Assembly: GCA_035772735.1 (NCBI GenBank)
Contig: JASDFA010000006.1
Span: 26,391,501 to 26,455,500, forward strand
From: Datura wrightii
Lineage: Eukaryota > Streptophyta > Magnoliopsida > Solanales > Solanaceae
Length of the DNA: 64,000 bases
Reading direction: 5' to 3'
Positions within the stretch are counted from its first letter, which is position 1; every line of letters begins with the position of its first letter. Under the pieces are notes generated by a model. It was given only the letters and a program-made list of their open reading frames with translations. It was not told the origin of the DNA and searched no databases. Below are positions 48,548 through 61,040 of the stretch, piece after piece. Made by a program: the position numbers and the translations under genes.

Positions 48548-50833
48548 TGTTATACCCCAAAAGACAAAAGATCAGACCCGGGAGTTGAAATGGAGAAAAT
48601 TGGAAATTTAGCACCAAGTCACAAAACAAGTCGTTCTGTGACCTGTGGGGTAGACCACGAGTCATGAAATGACTCATGGTGAGGTGCTATACTTGAGTTG
48701 AAATTCTGAGTTTTGAAGTCCCCACGGACATGACCACGAGTCGTGGTCTGTCCTCAAAACTCGTTGAGCTAGTCGTGGTCAAGGGCTATGGGAAGGTGAA
48801 GAAGAAGTTGGCAGTGTACCCTACGGTTGGACACCATGAGTTGTGGTCAGACACCATGATTCGTTTGATGAGTCATGGTCACCAGTAATGACTCGTAGGG
48901 TTTCCCGTTGCAAGCCCCAGATGAATTTTGGACAATGCACACGAAGACTGAGACCACGAGTCGTGGTTCTTGGTAATGATTCATCTAGTCCTTCGTGTGG
49001 ACTGAGAATCAGTTATTTTTGTGAATTTAGTAAGGTCTTTTATGTAATTCCTATGATCCTAAGGCCTAAACTACGTCATTTTAAGCTCAAAATATGTATT
49101 TTTATGAGGGGTAAGTTCATTCTAGGTTCATTCACATTCATGCATGCAAGTTGAAGGCCTTGAAGGTGATCAAGCTTAGGTTCTCTACAAGTTTTTCTTC
49201 TATTCTTCATTGGGCAATCAAAAAAGTGGTAGAATTAGATCCTATAAGGTATGTAGGTTTATGAATGAGTGAATTTGTTCACACCCATTCCCAATACCTC
49301 TCTAAATCATAAAAAATTTATACGTTGATTCTATGGGATTTTGATCCAATGCATGAAATTCCTAATTTTCTACATGGGTATGATTTAAGTATGTTCCTAT
49401 TATTGAATTATGATCCATGGGCAAGTTTTAAATTATTTTCAATTATAATCATGTTTCAAGATTTATAAGTTAAAATGCCCATTCATGAGAAGTTCATGAA
49501 AGTTGAGATTTACGATGATGTTCAAGTACGATGAGATATTTTTGATGAAAAGCATGTTTTCAATTTACCCATGTTTATGATCATGTTTTCAAGTGAATTA
49601 AGTATTTTGAAGCATGTTAAAGTGTTGGGAAATCCCCATATGTTCAAGTATGATTTATGATTTCACAAATAAGCTTACCACATGGTTTTGGAGTTAAGAC
49701 TCCCATTTATGTTCATCTTGTGGTATGGTTTGAGCAAAAGCTCCTTATGTATGATTTCAGATTTGATATGTAATTGATTGTTAAGCTCCATCAATAGATG
49801 ATGATTAGTTTTGTTGAAAAACGATGGAGAGCATATGCATATTTTTGGGAGTAGTGTCTAGCATCGAGTAGGCTAAGGGTCGATCCACCCTATGCCTAAG
49901 AATTACGCGCGAACGTAGCTTATACATATCATATGTACTTTGGGACCTCCCATGTGAGCTATCCCCTGCCCCAAATGGGACTCGAGATTGACATCGATAT
50001 CATGGCATCGTCCTTATCCCTTACAAGGCTTTGGACAACTCTACCCACTTGAGTGTGATAGTTGGGACCATGTAAGCTCTATCAAGGTAATGTCGGTTAT
50101 AAGACGAGTTTCCAATTGTTCCTCATGATTTCAGTTATGCATGTTTATCATTCATGATATATATATATATATGTTCTAAAGAAGGTTTGACCCATTGTTC
50201 AGTTTTACTTATGATTATCAAATTTCAGCTTTGAGTTAATCTATTCAGTTATGATGTTATGTTATGTTCAGATCATGATTTAAGAAAAATAGCATGTAAG
50301 CCCTACTCTCAAATTGTTATCTTGATTATGTTTTATACTATGCATGTTTTAAATGATTTTACTTATTTAAGATGTTTTACTTACCTTGCATAATCGGGAT
50401 ATTTCATGTACTGACCGCATACTCTGTGTTGTATCGTTTTATGATACAGGCCCTGATCTTCAGACTCAGCCCCGTCACTAGCCAGCTTTCAAAGTTAACA
50501 TCCAGTCCCTGTTGGTGAGTCATCATTTGTCAAGGGCCCCTCTTTCATTCAGTTATGTTTGCGTATTTCCGATTTTCAGACTTAAAGAGTTAGTTGGGGT
50601 CTTGTCCCATCAATTCATCAGACTTAGAGGCTTTTCAGACAATAGATTGTATTTAGCTTCAGACAGTGTTGTATTTTCGGATTGTATATTACGCTTTGAC
50701 TTCCGCTATGTTATATGTTAAGTCTTCCGCTTAATTTGGTTGAGTTAGATATAAGTCCATGCCATGGGTCGACTTGGAGTCTCTCGAGCTCCTTCCCCGT
50801 GTCTCAATTCCAGCCTATGTTTGGGTCATGAAA
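48548..50833 (+). mobile_element. 3' LTR of D (complete)
   Basis: 2286 bases, TGTTATACCCCAAAAG to GGGTCATGAAA (TGACA decayed). Motif-rich block 48640-48980 (for example ACCACGAGTCGTGGT at 48954-48968). Aligns with the H LTR (reverse strand) and with the G LTR remnant. A (TA)n run of about 12 bases lies near 50159. Confidence 0.9.
50430..50448 (+). other. Hairpin in D LTR
   Basis: TGTATCGTTTTATGATACA, six-base stem, preceded at 50405 by CATGTACTGACCGCATA as in C and G. Confidence 0.65.
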
Positions 50834-53005
50834 AGTTGTTTACAATTTAAGCAACTATTCATATGCTTCAAAATATCAGCATTAATACCTTTCCACCTGT
50901 ACAATCCATGTAAATCTTAAAATGTCCTTGTAGCACCTGGGTGATGGAGTATCGTGAGTTATGAGCCTCTTCAAGAATCAGTTGTTTCACATCACCCATA
51001 ATGGGAAGACACAGTCTACCATATCGACGTAACTCACCTTAACTATCAATAGAGAATGACTTCATGCCCTTATTCTGCACTCAATCTCATAGTCTATCAA
51101 GATAGGGATCTCCATATTGGCAAGTCTTGACCTGTCCATCAATGGATGATTGTACCACCATACCCGCAGGCAAACTGCCTAGCATTGTATAATCAATTTG
51201 AACTTCTTGATTGGCCAATGCCTAAATATCTATAACCATGGATTGTTTTTAATCTGTGAACTAGTCCAAACAACCCATAGACTTTCTACTCGAGGTGTCC
51301 GCCACTATATTCGCCTTCCTAGGGTGATACAAAATGGTAAGATCATAATCTTTAAGTAACTTTAACCATTGTCATTGTCTCAGATTCAAATCCTTTTGCT
51401 GAAATATGTATTGTAGACTCTTATGATCAGTATAAATTCCACATGGGTCATCACAAAAATAGTAGCACCAGATCTTCAATGCAAATACGATCTCAGCAAA
51501 TTTCAAGTCATAAGTCAGATAATTATTCTCATGAATCTTTAGTCGTTAAGACGCTTATTCCACCATGTTACCATTCTATATTAAGAAACAACCTAATCTG
51601 ACCCAAGACGAATCACAATAACTGGTGAAACCACCCTCTGCTATAGGTAACATCAAAATTAGAGTCATAGTCAATGCAGTCTTTAATTTTTGAAAACCTT
51701 CTTCACACCCATTAGACCACTGGAATACCACACCTTTCTGAGTTAAAAGCATCAATGGAGTGGATATCTTTAAGAAACTCTCCGAAAACCTTTTATAATA
51801 TCCAACTATTCCTAAGAAGTTGCATATCTCTATAGGAGTACTGGATTGAGGCCAATCTTGAATTGTTTCAATATTCTTTGGATAAACTTGAATTCCATCC
51901 TGTGACACTACATGTCCCAAAACGGAAACAATGCCCAACCAAAACTCACATTTGAAGAACTTTCCATAAAGCTTTTATTCTCTAAGTATATGTAGCACAA
52001 CTCTCAAGTGTTGTTCAAGTTCTGCCTCACTCCGAGAGTAGACTAGAATGTTATCAATGAACACAATCATAAAATGGTCTAAGTATAGCTTGAATACTCT
52101 ATTCATGAGGTTCATAAATGTTGTAGGTGAATTAGTCAACACGAAAGACATCACCAAGATTTCAAAGTGCCCATACCTAGTCTAAAAGGCTGTCTTAGAG
52201 ATATCCTCGGTTTTCATTCTTAGCTAATGGTAACCCGAATTCAGGCCAATTTTGGAAAAGTGAGTAACACCTTGTAGCTGATCAAATAAATCATCAATAC
52301 AAGGCAACAAAGATTTATTCTTGATTATCACCTTATTCAATTGTCTATAGTCAATGAACATCCTTATTGTATCTTCTTTCTTTTTCATAAATAACATAGG
52401 TGCCCCCCAAGGTGATACACTAGGCATGATGATCCCCTCATTAAGTAGCTCCTGGAGTTGAACCTTTATTATCTCAACTCAGTTGGAGCTACATGATATG
52501 GAGGAATTTAATAGATTGAGTCCCTGGAACTAAATCAATGTTGAACTCGATTTCTCTCACTAGAGGTAGCCCAGGAAAATCTTCTGGGAGCACATAAGCA
52601 AAAATTCTCAAACAACAAAAACACTATTGATAGTAATATTCTGCGATCGAGTATCATGAATTGTAGTAATAAAACCCACACACCCATGATTAATCATTTG
52701 ATGTGCCTTACATAAGAGATGATCTTTCCTTGGGTCACAAGAGTTATGCCTTTCCACACTAAAGATGACTCTCCAGGAAAATCAAAACGTATAATCTTAC
52801 ATAGCAATCAACCAAAGTATAATATGATAACAACCAATTCATCCCCATAATCATAACAAAATCAAACATCGATAAGTCAAGTAGATCAACTTGGGTGTCC
52901 CTATACTAAACAGGTATTATATAATCTCTGTAAACTCTATCCACTACCAAAGTCTCCCCCACTAGAGTCATAACCATATATGGAACAATAAGAGACTGAT
53001 GTATT
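50834..53005 (-). pseudogene. Element E: pol relic, reverse strand
   Basis: Reverse-strand order: protease region (52700-53000, weak), RT N-terminal 52224-52427 (PSVSPWGAPMLFM, MFIDYRQLNKVIIKNK), RT catalytic part 51975-52157, RNase H about 51300-51600, start of integrase HHCC near 50870-51000. RT key residues are damaged: FSKIGLNSGYH for the usual KIDLRSGYH, and FIDN for FIDD. It differs enough in wording from K, B, G and H (for example IETIQDWPQSSTPIEI) to be another lineage. No LTR can be assigned; the left end is cut by D. Confidence 0.75.
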
Positions 53006-53365
53006 GTGAGTTTACAACACTTTCGATGCTTAAACCTGAGAAAATAGCATGGAATTAGGTATGTTTATATGGATATGAGGCACTTTTACTTTGATTTTAG
53101 GGAAAATAAGTCTTGGAGAAAAAATGTGCAAAAAAATCCTTAAAATGCAGAAAATCATCAAAAGTATAAGTCTCAGTATGAGCCATACCTTTATTATACG
53201 AGCCGTAATGAGAATCATGATGACAGTCAGAAGGATGATGTGAGAAGAAAGCAACATACGTCTCTTAGTACGAGTCTTACAAAGATGGTATGAGCCATAA
53301 CTGGAGTCGTGGGATTATCCAGAGGAAATTGCACAAAGGATATTCTGGTATTCATGCTTAGAAAA
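53006..53365 (+). mobile_element. LTR-like fragment between E and F
   Basis: Begins TGTGAGTTTACAACACTTTCGATG. It contains repeated words TATGAGCCATA, TACGAGCCGTAATGAG and TACGAGTCTTAC, reminiscent of but different from the ACGAGTCGT arrays. This could be the first 360 bases of an LTR of another family; no internal region or partner LTR was found. Confidence 0.4.
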
Positions 53366-54540
53366 TGAACATAGAGACCATTTGCGAATAGTACTCCAGG
53401 TCCTCAGAGATCATCGATTATATATGAAGTTATCTAAATGTGAGTTCTGGTTAAATTTCATAGCTTTCTTGCGCTATATTATATCAGATGTAGGCATCCA
53501 GGTTGACTCACAGAAAATTGAGGCAATAAAGGCATGACCCAGACCCACGACTCCAATCGAGGTTCATAGCTTTCTGGGTTAGCCATATATTTTAGAAGGT
53601 TCGTGGAAGGATTCTCTGTCCTATCAGCACCATTGACAAGATTGACTCAAAAAGCCGCTAACTTCCACTTAACCGAGGCTTGTGAGTAGAGTTTCTAGGA
53701 ATTGAAAAATAGATTTACATCTGCACCAGTATTAGCCTTACCGGAAGGTCCAAAGGGCTATGCTGTGTACTGTGACGCTTCAGGAAATGGATTGAAATGT
53801 GCTCTGATGCAGCATGGCAAGGTAATTGCCTATGCTTCAAGGTAGCCAAGGAAGCATGAAAAGAACTACCCCACCCGTGATTTAGAGTTAGCTACAGTGT
53901 TTCATTCTTTGAAAATATAGACACATTACTTGTATGGTGTTCATGTAAATATTTTTACGGATCAGAAAAGACTCCCATATATTTTCTTGCAGAAGGAGTT
54001 GAATTTGCAGCAGCGTTGTTGGCTAGAGTTGCTGAAAGACTACGATGTGAATATCTTATATCACCTAGGGAAGGCTAATATTGTACCGATGTCCTTAGCC
54101 ACGAATCCATGGGCAGACTAGCATATTTTGGGCCAGAATAGCGGGAAATGGATCAAGAGCTGCTACAGTTAGTTAATCTAGCGGTCCTTGTAGTTGATTC
54201 AGAAGATAGAAGAATGGTGATAGAATACAATAGTATCTTCTCTAGTTGTAAAGGTGAAGGAGTGGCAGTACGAGGACCCTAGCTTAGTACAACTTAGAGA
54301 CAAGGTTCAACAGGGCGAATTATCGGCCTTCGAATTAATAGGAGATAGTGTCTTGAGATTCAGAGGTCAACTCTTTGTTCCAAATATAGCAAGGCTTCGC
54401 CAGCAGGTTATGCTAGAGGTAAATTATTTTCATTACTCTCTTGACCTAGGTTCAACTAAGCCATTATATAAAGGAGATATATGGGTGGCCTGGAATGAAG
54501 AAGGGTGTAGCTTAGTTTGTAGCATAATGCCCTAATTGAA
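53366..54540 (+). pseudogene. Element F: RT thumb, RNase H and start of integrase
   Basis: Frames give LSKCEFWLNFIAFL and QVDSQKIEAIKA (RT connection), RNase H pieces ending at 53930-54121 with VNIFTDQKRLPYIFLQKELN and CWLELLKDYDVNILYHLGKA, and integrase N-terminus at 54254-54535 (WQYEDPSLVQLRDKVQQGEL, LRFRGQLFVPN). Both ends are cut. TDHK is TDQK here. Same lineage as B or G by wording, but assignment is uncertain. Confidence 0.75.
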
Positions 54541-54552
54541 GGGTGGCCTGGA

Positions 54553-55518
54553 GTAGTGTCTAGCACCGAGTAGGCTTAGGGTCAGTCAACCATATGCCTC
54601 AAAACTATGCGCCAATGTAGGTATGATCAAATTATTTGGGACCTCCTTTGGAGATTTCCCCTGCCCAAGAGAGACTTCAGCTTCATATCAATATCATGGT
54701 AGCGTCTTTAGCCCTGGTAAGGCTTTACACAATTCTGCCCACTTGAGTGTTATAGTCGAGACCACGTAAGCTCTATCGTGGTAATTTCAGTTATATCACG
54801 AGTTTCCAATTGTTCCTCATGATTTCAGTTATGCACGTTTATCATTCATGATAAAATGTATGTTCTAAAGTAGGTTTCACCCAATATTTAGTTTTACTTA
54901 TGATGATCATATTTCAGCTTTGGGTGATTCGATTCAGTTATGATTTACAGTTATGTTAAGATCAAGATTTCATAAAATAGCATACAAGCCCTACTCTTAG
55001 ATTCTTATCTTGATTATTTTTTTATATTATGCATGTTTTAAATGATTTTACTTATTTAAGAAGTTTTACTTACCTTGCATACTCTGTACATTTCACGTAC
55101 TGATCGCATACTTTATGTTGTATCATTTTATGATACAAGCTCCGATCTTTAGACTCAGCTCCATCACTAGCCAGTTTTCGGAGTTAGCATCCAAGGTTGT
55201 GGTGAGTCTTCATCTACGGAGGACTGTTCCTTATAAGTTATCTTTATATTTTCAATTTCAGACTTAGAGAGTTAGTTGGGGTCTTGTCCCATCAACTCAT
55301 CAGAATTAAAGGCTCTTCAGACATAGTGTATAATCATTTTTAGATTTGTGCATGTATTTTAAATGCTATGCTGTGTTCAGACTTCCACTATGGTTATTAT
55401 GTCGATCTTGCTTTTTTGTTGTTTGAGTTAGATGTATGTTCATTCCATGGGTCGACTTAGAGTCTCTTAGGGCTCCTTGTCCTGTGTCTCGATCGGCGCC
55501 TATGTTCGGGCTGTGACA
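54553..55518 (+). mobile_element. 5' LTR of G, 3' part
   Basis: Aligns with 49855-50833 of the D LTR (GTAGTGTCTAGCACCGAGTAGG to GGGCTGTGACA). The hairpin TGTATCATTTTATGATACA is at 55119-55137. The left junction with F carries a 12-base repeat of nearby F sequence. Confidence 0.88.
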
Positions 55519-55522
55519 AACT

Positions 55523-55534
55523 TGGTATCAGAGC
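55523..55534 (+). other. Primer-binding site of G
   Basis: TGGTATCAGAGC, a perfect match, four bases after the LTR. Confidence 0.95.
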
Positions 55535-55727
55535 AATAGGTTTTGAAGTGTCGTAGGGTGTGTGAAAGCAATTCTAAGTAGAGTCTTTTCATGGGTGTGA
55601 AGCGCGCCACACTTATGACGAAAAGGCTATGAGACATTTAGGAAACGTTCCCTTCTTTCATGATCTATGTTGTGTAGTGAAATGTCTATGTATCCTTCTA
55701 ACTCGTGCTATTCGCGATTACAAAATC

Positions 55728-56940
55728 ATGCCTTCCCGCAAGTTAATGGAAAAAGAAATAGAAATGGAAATGTCCACAAGGATGGAAATGGGGGCGGGCA
55801 CCAACAAGCCCCGCCAGCCTATGAGTGCCATACACCGGAGCCGATTGCCTACGCAGAATTCAGGGTGGCCATTAAGATGCTAGCACAGGCCTTAACTGCT
55901 TAAGTCAATCATCTGCTGGTACCGCATGTGTCTCAGATAAGGAATGAAGTGGCGGCAAGAGTCAGAGATTTCTTAAGGATGAACCCTCCAGAGTTCCTTG
56001 GGTCAAAGGTGGATGAGGATCCATATGAGTTTATGAACGAGATTCTAATGATCACCCAGGTTATAGGGGTGACTGGAGAGGAGTGTGCCGATTTGGCCTC
56101 ATATAAGTTAAAGGGGGTCATAGAGATTTATTTTAAACAGTGGAAGGATAGTAGGGTAGTTGGAGAAGGCCTTATCAATTAGGATGAGTTTCATGTTGCC
56201 TTCCTAGATTGGTTATTTCCTAGTGAGATGAGGAAGCTGAAAGCGGCAGAATTTGTGAACATGAAACAAGGGAAGATGACTGTATAGGAATATTCCCTAG
56301 TGTTCACTTGTCTATCCAAGTACACCCCAGAGTTAAGTGGTTGACTAAAGGGCTCGAGTAAGAAGGTTTGTTCAAGGAGTGGCGGACTACCTAGACAAGG
56401 ATTGCAAAATTGCCATGCTCCATTAAGATATGGATTTTCCTCAGATAGTCTTGTATTCATGGCAGATGGAAGTGGTGCATCTGAGGGGGAGAGAGGACAA
56501 GAGGGATAGGACAGATAGCTATAGGTTCTCTCAGCCGAGACTAGGTGGTGGGCATCGACAACAGTCCCACTAGAGATCTTTAGCCCAGTATCTTCAGCGA
56601 TGAGTGTGCCATCCAAACCTAGGCACGACCAGAGGGGATGAGCATTAGGCTCTAGGGGTAAGAGCAGTAGGCCCGCCGATTCTAGTATCCCAGTTTGCGA
56701 CAGGTCTGGCCGGAGGCACACAGGTCAGTGTTTCACAGGTATGGGTGTTTGCTTCAGGTGCGGGAAGCCCGAACATATGCTCAGAGATTTCCCAGTAGGT
56801 AGACAGGGCCATGATAGGGGTCGAGGCCCAACTTTTAGTTTAGAAGCTCCAGCTGCACACCTAGCCCAGTAGGGAGCATCTACTAGCACAGGTGGCGTTC
56901 AGTGCCAAAATAGATTTTATGCCTTAGCATCCAGCCAGGA
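55728..56940 (+). pseudogene. G gag (broken)
   Basis: ATG at 55728; an early frameshift relative to K and A disrupts the MPxRRVNGRR start. Clean block 55928-56182: RMNPPEFLGSKVDEDPYEFM and CADLASYKLKGVIEIYFKQW. The zinc knuckle at 56750-56791 reads CFRCGKPEHMLRDF: the last Cys is Phe. Several TAG stops follow. The 176-codon reverse-strand frame across 56191-56721 is antisense to this gene and not itself a gene. Confidence 0.82.
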
Positions 56941-57374
56941 GTAGGAGGTCTCCCTAGAGGTAATCAATGGTATGTTATGAGTTTTCCACCTTGATGTATA
57001 TGCTTTGTTAGATCCATGGGCTACCTTGTCTTTTATGACACCCTATGAGCTAGTAGTTCGGGATTCAGTCTTGAAATCTTGTCAAAACCCTTCTCAGTCT
57101 CTACTCTAGTGGGTGATTATATTTTAGCTTGATGGGTGTATAGAAGTTGCCCGGTCAGAATTGTTCAGAAAGTCACCTAAAAAGATCTAGTAGAGTTAGC
57201 CATGATCAATTTTGATGTAATCCTCAGCATGGATTAGCTATTTATGTGTTACGCCTTCGTTAATTATAGATCCTTGGCGGTAGAGTTCAACTTTCCAGGT
57301 GAGCCAATCATAGAATGGAAGGGTAGTTTAGTTGTGCCTGTAGGTCATTTCATTTCCTTCTTAAGGACAGAAAG
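56941..57374 (+). pseudogene. G protease region
   Basis: LLDPWATLSFMTPYELV at about 57005-57055 keeps the catalytic aspartate, with Trp where Gly is usual. The frame then breaks repeatedly up to the RT segment. Confidence 0.65.
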
Positions 57375-58365
57375 ATGATCTCCAAGGGTTGCGTGTACCA
57401 TATAGTTAGGGTTAAGGATGTCACGTTCGAGACCCCGACTATCCAGTCAGTACAAGTAGTAAGTGAGTATCCAGATGTCTTCCCAGATGATCTACTGGGA
57501 ATTCCTCTCGAGTGGGAGATTGATTTTGGTATTAACCTCCTTTTAGATACACAACCTATATCTATTCCTCCTTACAAAATGGCTCAAAACGAGATAAAGG
57601 AGTTGAAGGAGCAATTGAAAGACCTTTTAGATAAGGGATTCATCAGACCAAGCAAATCCCCATGGGGTGCACCAGTTCTCTTTGTCTGATAAAAGGATGG
57701 TTCTCTTCATATGTGTATTGATTACCGACAATTGAAAAAGTTCACCATCAAGAATAGGTATCCTCTTCCTAGGATTGATTATTTGTTTGACCAACTTCAG
57801 GGTGCTAAGAGCTTTTTGAAGATAGATCTCAGATTCGGATACCATCAGCTCAAGGTTCGGGAGAGTGACATCCCGAAGATAGCCTTTAGGACTCGGAATG
57901 GACATTATGAGTTTGTAGTTATGTATTATGGACTAAAGAATTCTCCTGCAGCTTTTATGGATTTGATGAATAATGTGTTCAAGACATAGTTCGTGATCGT
58001 GTTTACTGATGACATCTTGATATACTCTCGGAGCGAGGAGGAGAATGCCACTCATCTGAGGGTAGTGCTATAGACTCTCAAGGATCCCTAATTATATGCT
58101 AAATTCAGCATGTGTGAGTTTTGGTTGAACTCACTGGCATGTTTGGGCCATGTGATGTCAAGTGAGGGCATAAAGGTGGACTTTCAAAAGATAGAAGCGA
58201 TAAAGAATTGGCCTAGACTAGTGAATCCTTTAGATATCAGGAGCTTTTTGGGCTTAGCTAGTTATTATCCGAGATTTATTGAGGGATTTTCATCTATTGC
58301 GGGCGCTATTGACGAAATTGACCCAAAAGAAAGTGAAATTCATATGGACGGATGGTTGTAAGAGG
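57375..58365 (+). pseudogene. G reverse transcriptase (broken)
   Basis: 57375-57689 has PDVFPDDLLGIPL, DTQPISIPPYKMAQ, LDKGFIRPSKSPWGAPVLFV and then a TGA. 57711-57989 has MCIDYRQLKKFTIKNRYPLP, FLKIDLRFGYHQLKV and KNSPAAFMDLMNNVFK. The catalytic box is FTDDILIYS at about 58001-58027, both aspartates kept. The connection 58110-58361 has MCEFWLNSLACLGHV and FLGLASYYPRFIE. Few breaks; one of the better preserved RTs here. Confidence 0.85.
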
Positions 58366-58838
58366 AGCTTCTAGGAGTTGAAGACTCGACTCACCTCAGC
58401 ACTGGTGTTAACCCTACCCGAGGATACCGATGGGTTTGTGGTGTATTACATTTCTTCCAAGATTGTTCTTGGTTATGTATTGACGTAGCACAACAAGATT
58501 ATATCATATGATTCCAGGCAGCTGAAGGTGCATGAAAGGAATTACCTGACCCATGATCTTGAATTGGTAGTGGTTGTATTTGCATTTGGAGACACTATTT
58601 GTATGGGGTCCATGTAGATGTGTTTACGGACCATAAGAGCCTACAATATGTGTTTACCCAGAAGGATCTAAACCTACGCCAAAGGAGGTGGTTGGAGCTA
58701 CTCAAGGATTATTACATGAGTGTCCTTTACCATCCGGGTAAGGACAATGTTGTAGCTGACACATTAAATAGACTCTCTATGGAGAGTGTGTCCCATGTAG
58801 ATGAGGGGAGGGAGGAGCTGGTGAAGGATGTGCATTGA
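58366..58838 (+). pseudogene. G RNase H domain
   Basis: The clean part 58599-58838 reads VDVFTDHKSLQYVFTQKDLN, RRWLELLKDYYMSVLYHPGK and VVADTLNRLSMESV, with the catalytic aspartates of TDHKS and ADTLNR kept. The first part is frameshifted near 58365-58440. Confidence 0.82.
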
Positions 58839-59054
58839 CTGGCAAGGTTGGGTGTTCATTTGGTTGACTCGACTGATGGCATTGTTATAGTTCAGAACAG
58901 GTCAGAATCATCCTTGGTGACTGATGTGAAAGCTAGACAAGACGAGAACCCTATTTTGGTTAAGTTAAAGGAAGCCGTTCAGATCTAGAACTTGGCTGAT
59001 TTGTCTTTACATAGGTTTTAGGATAGTTGGTTAGGAAAGGATCATAGGCAGTTT
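58839..59054 (+). pseudogene. G integrase linker, truncated
   Basis: Equivalent to the H sequence at 62362-62580 (LARLGVHLVDSTDG, VTDVKARQDENPILVKLKEA). Homology to H ends around 59030-59054, before the HHCC motif. Confidence 0.65.
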
Positions 59055-59270
59055 TTGTCAAAGCCCACTTTAGCTTAAATATCCCTACCAAATGAAATGA
59101 TTCCCTTGATCCCATATTTGAGCCTAAAAGTTGACCTATTTTGTTTGATTACTTACTCACCTTGACCAAGTTTATAATGAACCTATTTGGCTCTGGTCCC
59201 TCCTTGGACATTGTGAATCTCAACTCATGCAAAATACCTAAGTTGAGGGTGGCTATAGTAGGGGTGTGTC
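59055..59270. other. Unidentified 216-base fragment between G and H
   Basis: Matches no other part of the window. The wording AAGTTGAGGGTGGCTATAGTAG recalls the tail of some plant LTR-element internal regions, but no protein or terminal repeat is visible. Confidence 0.35.
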
Positions 59271-60812
59271 TATAACTGAAATCATGAGGAACAATGGGAG
59301 ACTCGTCATATAATAGACATTACCATGATAGATCTTACGTGGTCCCGACTTTCATACTCAAGTGGACAGAACCATCCAAAGCCTTGGCAGGGCTAAGGAC
59401 GCTACCATGATATCGATATCAAGATTAAGGCTCCTTAGGGGTAGGGGAAAGCTCCAAAGGAGGTCCCAAATAATCTGATCATACCTACGTTGGTGCATAG
59501 TTCTAAGGCATAGGGTTGATCGACCCTTAGCCTACACGGTGCTAGACACTACCTCCAAAAACATGCATATGCTCTCCATCATTTCTCAACGAAGCTGACC
59601 ATCATTTAGTGGTGAAGCTGAATAATAACATACATGCATAATCTAAAATCATAACATGAGGAGCCTTAAACCATACCACAAGCTGAAAATGATGGGAGTC
59701 TTGACTCCAAAACCATGTGGTAAGCTAATTCATGAAATCGAAAAATATACTTGATCACATAGGCTTGTTCAAAATATAAACATACTTGAAATCAACTTGA
59801 TTCACTTTGAAAACATGAACATAAACATGGGTATATCGAAATCATGCTTTCTTCATAAACATCTCATCATACTTGAAGTCATAACTCATAGATCTCACCT
59901 TTCATGAACACTCATGGATGGGCATCATAGTTTGGAAAACTTGAAAACAAAATTTATAATTTAAAACATTGTAAAATCTACGCATAAATCATAATTCATC
60001 ATTCAAAAGATGCTTAGATCATACCCATGATTAAACCTTAGGAATTCATGCATTGGGTAAAAACCCTATGGAATCATCAATTAGAAAATCATGAATTGAG
60101 AGGGAATTGGGCTTGGGTGTGGAAAATTGCAGTTATTCATATCCGTACATACCTGAAGAGATTTGATTTTCGCATTTCCTTGATTGCCCAAAGAGAATTC
60201 AGGAAGAACCTTGAAGAACTAGACATTGATCACCTCTCAAACTTCTAAACTTGCATGCATGGATTAGGATGAGCTTAGAATGACTTAACCTTCTTTCTCC
60301 ATTCTAACCTTAAAACGACATAGTTTAGGCCTTAGGAACATAGAAATTACGAAAAAGCCCTAAATAAACTCGTAGGAAAAAATAGACTTCCAGTCCCAAT
60401 GAGGGACTGGATAGATCGTCATCATTGGACACGACTCGTGGTCTGCCTTCACAAAGAACACTGCCAAAAATCTACTGAAGTTTACCACGAGGGACATAAC
60501 GGATCATTACTGGTGACCACGACTTGTGGTCACCTCCCATTGCCCTTATTACCCAAAATCCCTGATCCCCAATCTCTCTTGACCACAGATGACTTAACGG
60601 GTCATGGTGCTGACCACGACTCGTGGTCACCTCCCGCGGTCACTCTGAACATAAAATTTCAACCAAGTCCCAGGCTCTCCCCACGAGTCACTTAACGACT
60701 CGTAGGGTTCGTGACGGGTCACTGGGCGACTTGTCCTGTGACCTGGTGTAGAAATTTCTGTTTTCTCCATTTCAACTCTAGGGTCTGATCTTAGGAATTT
60801 CGAGGTATAACA
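59271..60812 (-). mobile_element. 3' LTR of H, truncated
   Basis: Reverse strand starts TGTTATACCTCGAAATTCC at 60812 and matches D along about 1.5 kb. The last 700 or so bases are missing at 59271. Motif-rich block 60410-60740, including GACCACGACTCGTGGTC at 60611-60627, a near-perfect palindrome. Confidence 0.88.
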
Positions 60813-60814
60813 AT

Positions 60815-60828
60815 ATCTCCCCCTTGAT
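60815..60828 (-). promoter_or_regulatory. Polypurine tract of H
   Basis: Reverse strand TCAAGGGGGAGATA before the LTR, after ATTCGAGGATGAATT. Confidence 0.85.
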
Positions 60829-61040
60829 AAATTCATCCTCGAATGTTGAAAATCATATAGAATCATCATATTCAAATACTGATCATAAAAGATGAAAACT
60901 GACGGAACGACTGCTTTCGAACTGAACTACATGGCTGAACTAAATTCCTGAATCATAGATACGTCCACTTACATGAAAGAATTGGGGTACATGAGCTACA
61001 CATGAAACTGAATTGAGTATTAAGGAGGAAACTGATACCT

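Larger units (their letters stand above)
54553..59054 (+). mobile_element. Element G: Ty3/gypsy, both ends truncated
   Basis: Remnant 5' LTR, primer site, gag, PR, RT, RNase H and the start of integrase in order on the forward strand; the rest of integrase and the 3' LTR are missing. The RNase H wording is close to H and K. Confidence 0.85.

Noticed and set aside
56191..56721. 176-codon reverse-strand open frame, second longest single-exon frame after H integrase and M gag
   Set aside because: It lies antisense to G gag, whose forward reading has recognisable capsid and zinc-knuckle words. The antisense frame has no family resemblance.
57375..58838. Integrated plant pararetrovirus as source of RT/RNase H
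   Set aside because: PR-RT-RH are followed by integrase and chromodomain words and bounded by LTRs with tRNA-Met primer sites. No movement or coat protein words were seen.
60410..60740. Repeated palindromic motifs as a possible CRISPR array or satellite
   Set aside because: Units are degenerate, unevenly spaced and in both orientations, with no constant spacer length. They recur at one fixed place within LTRs.
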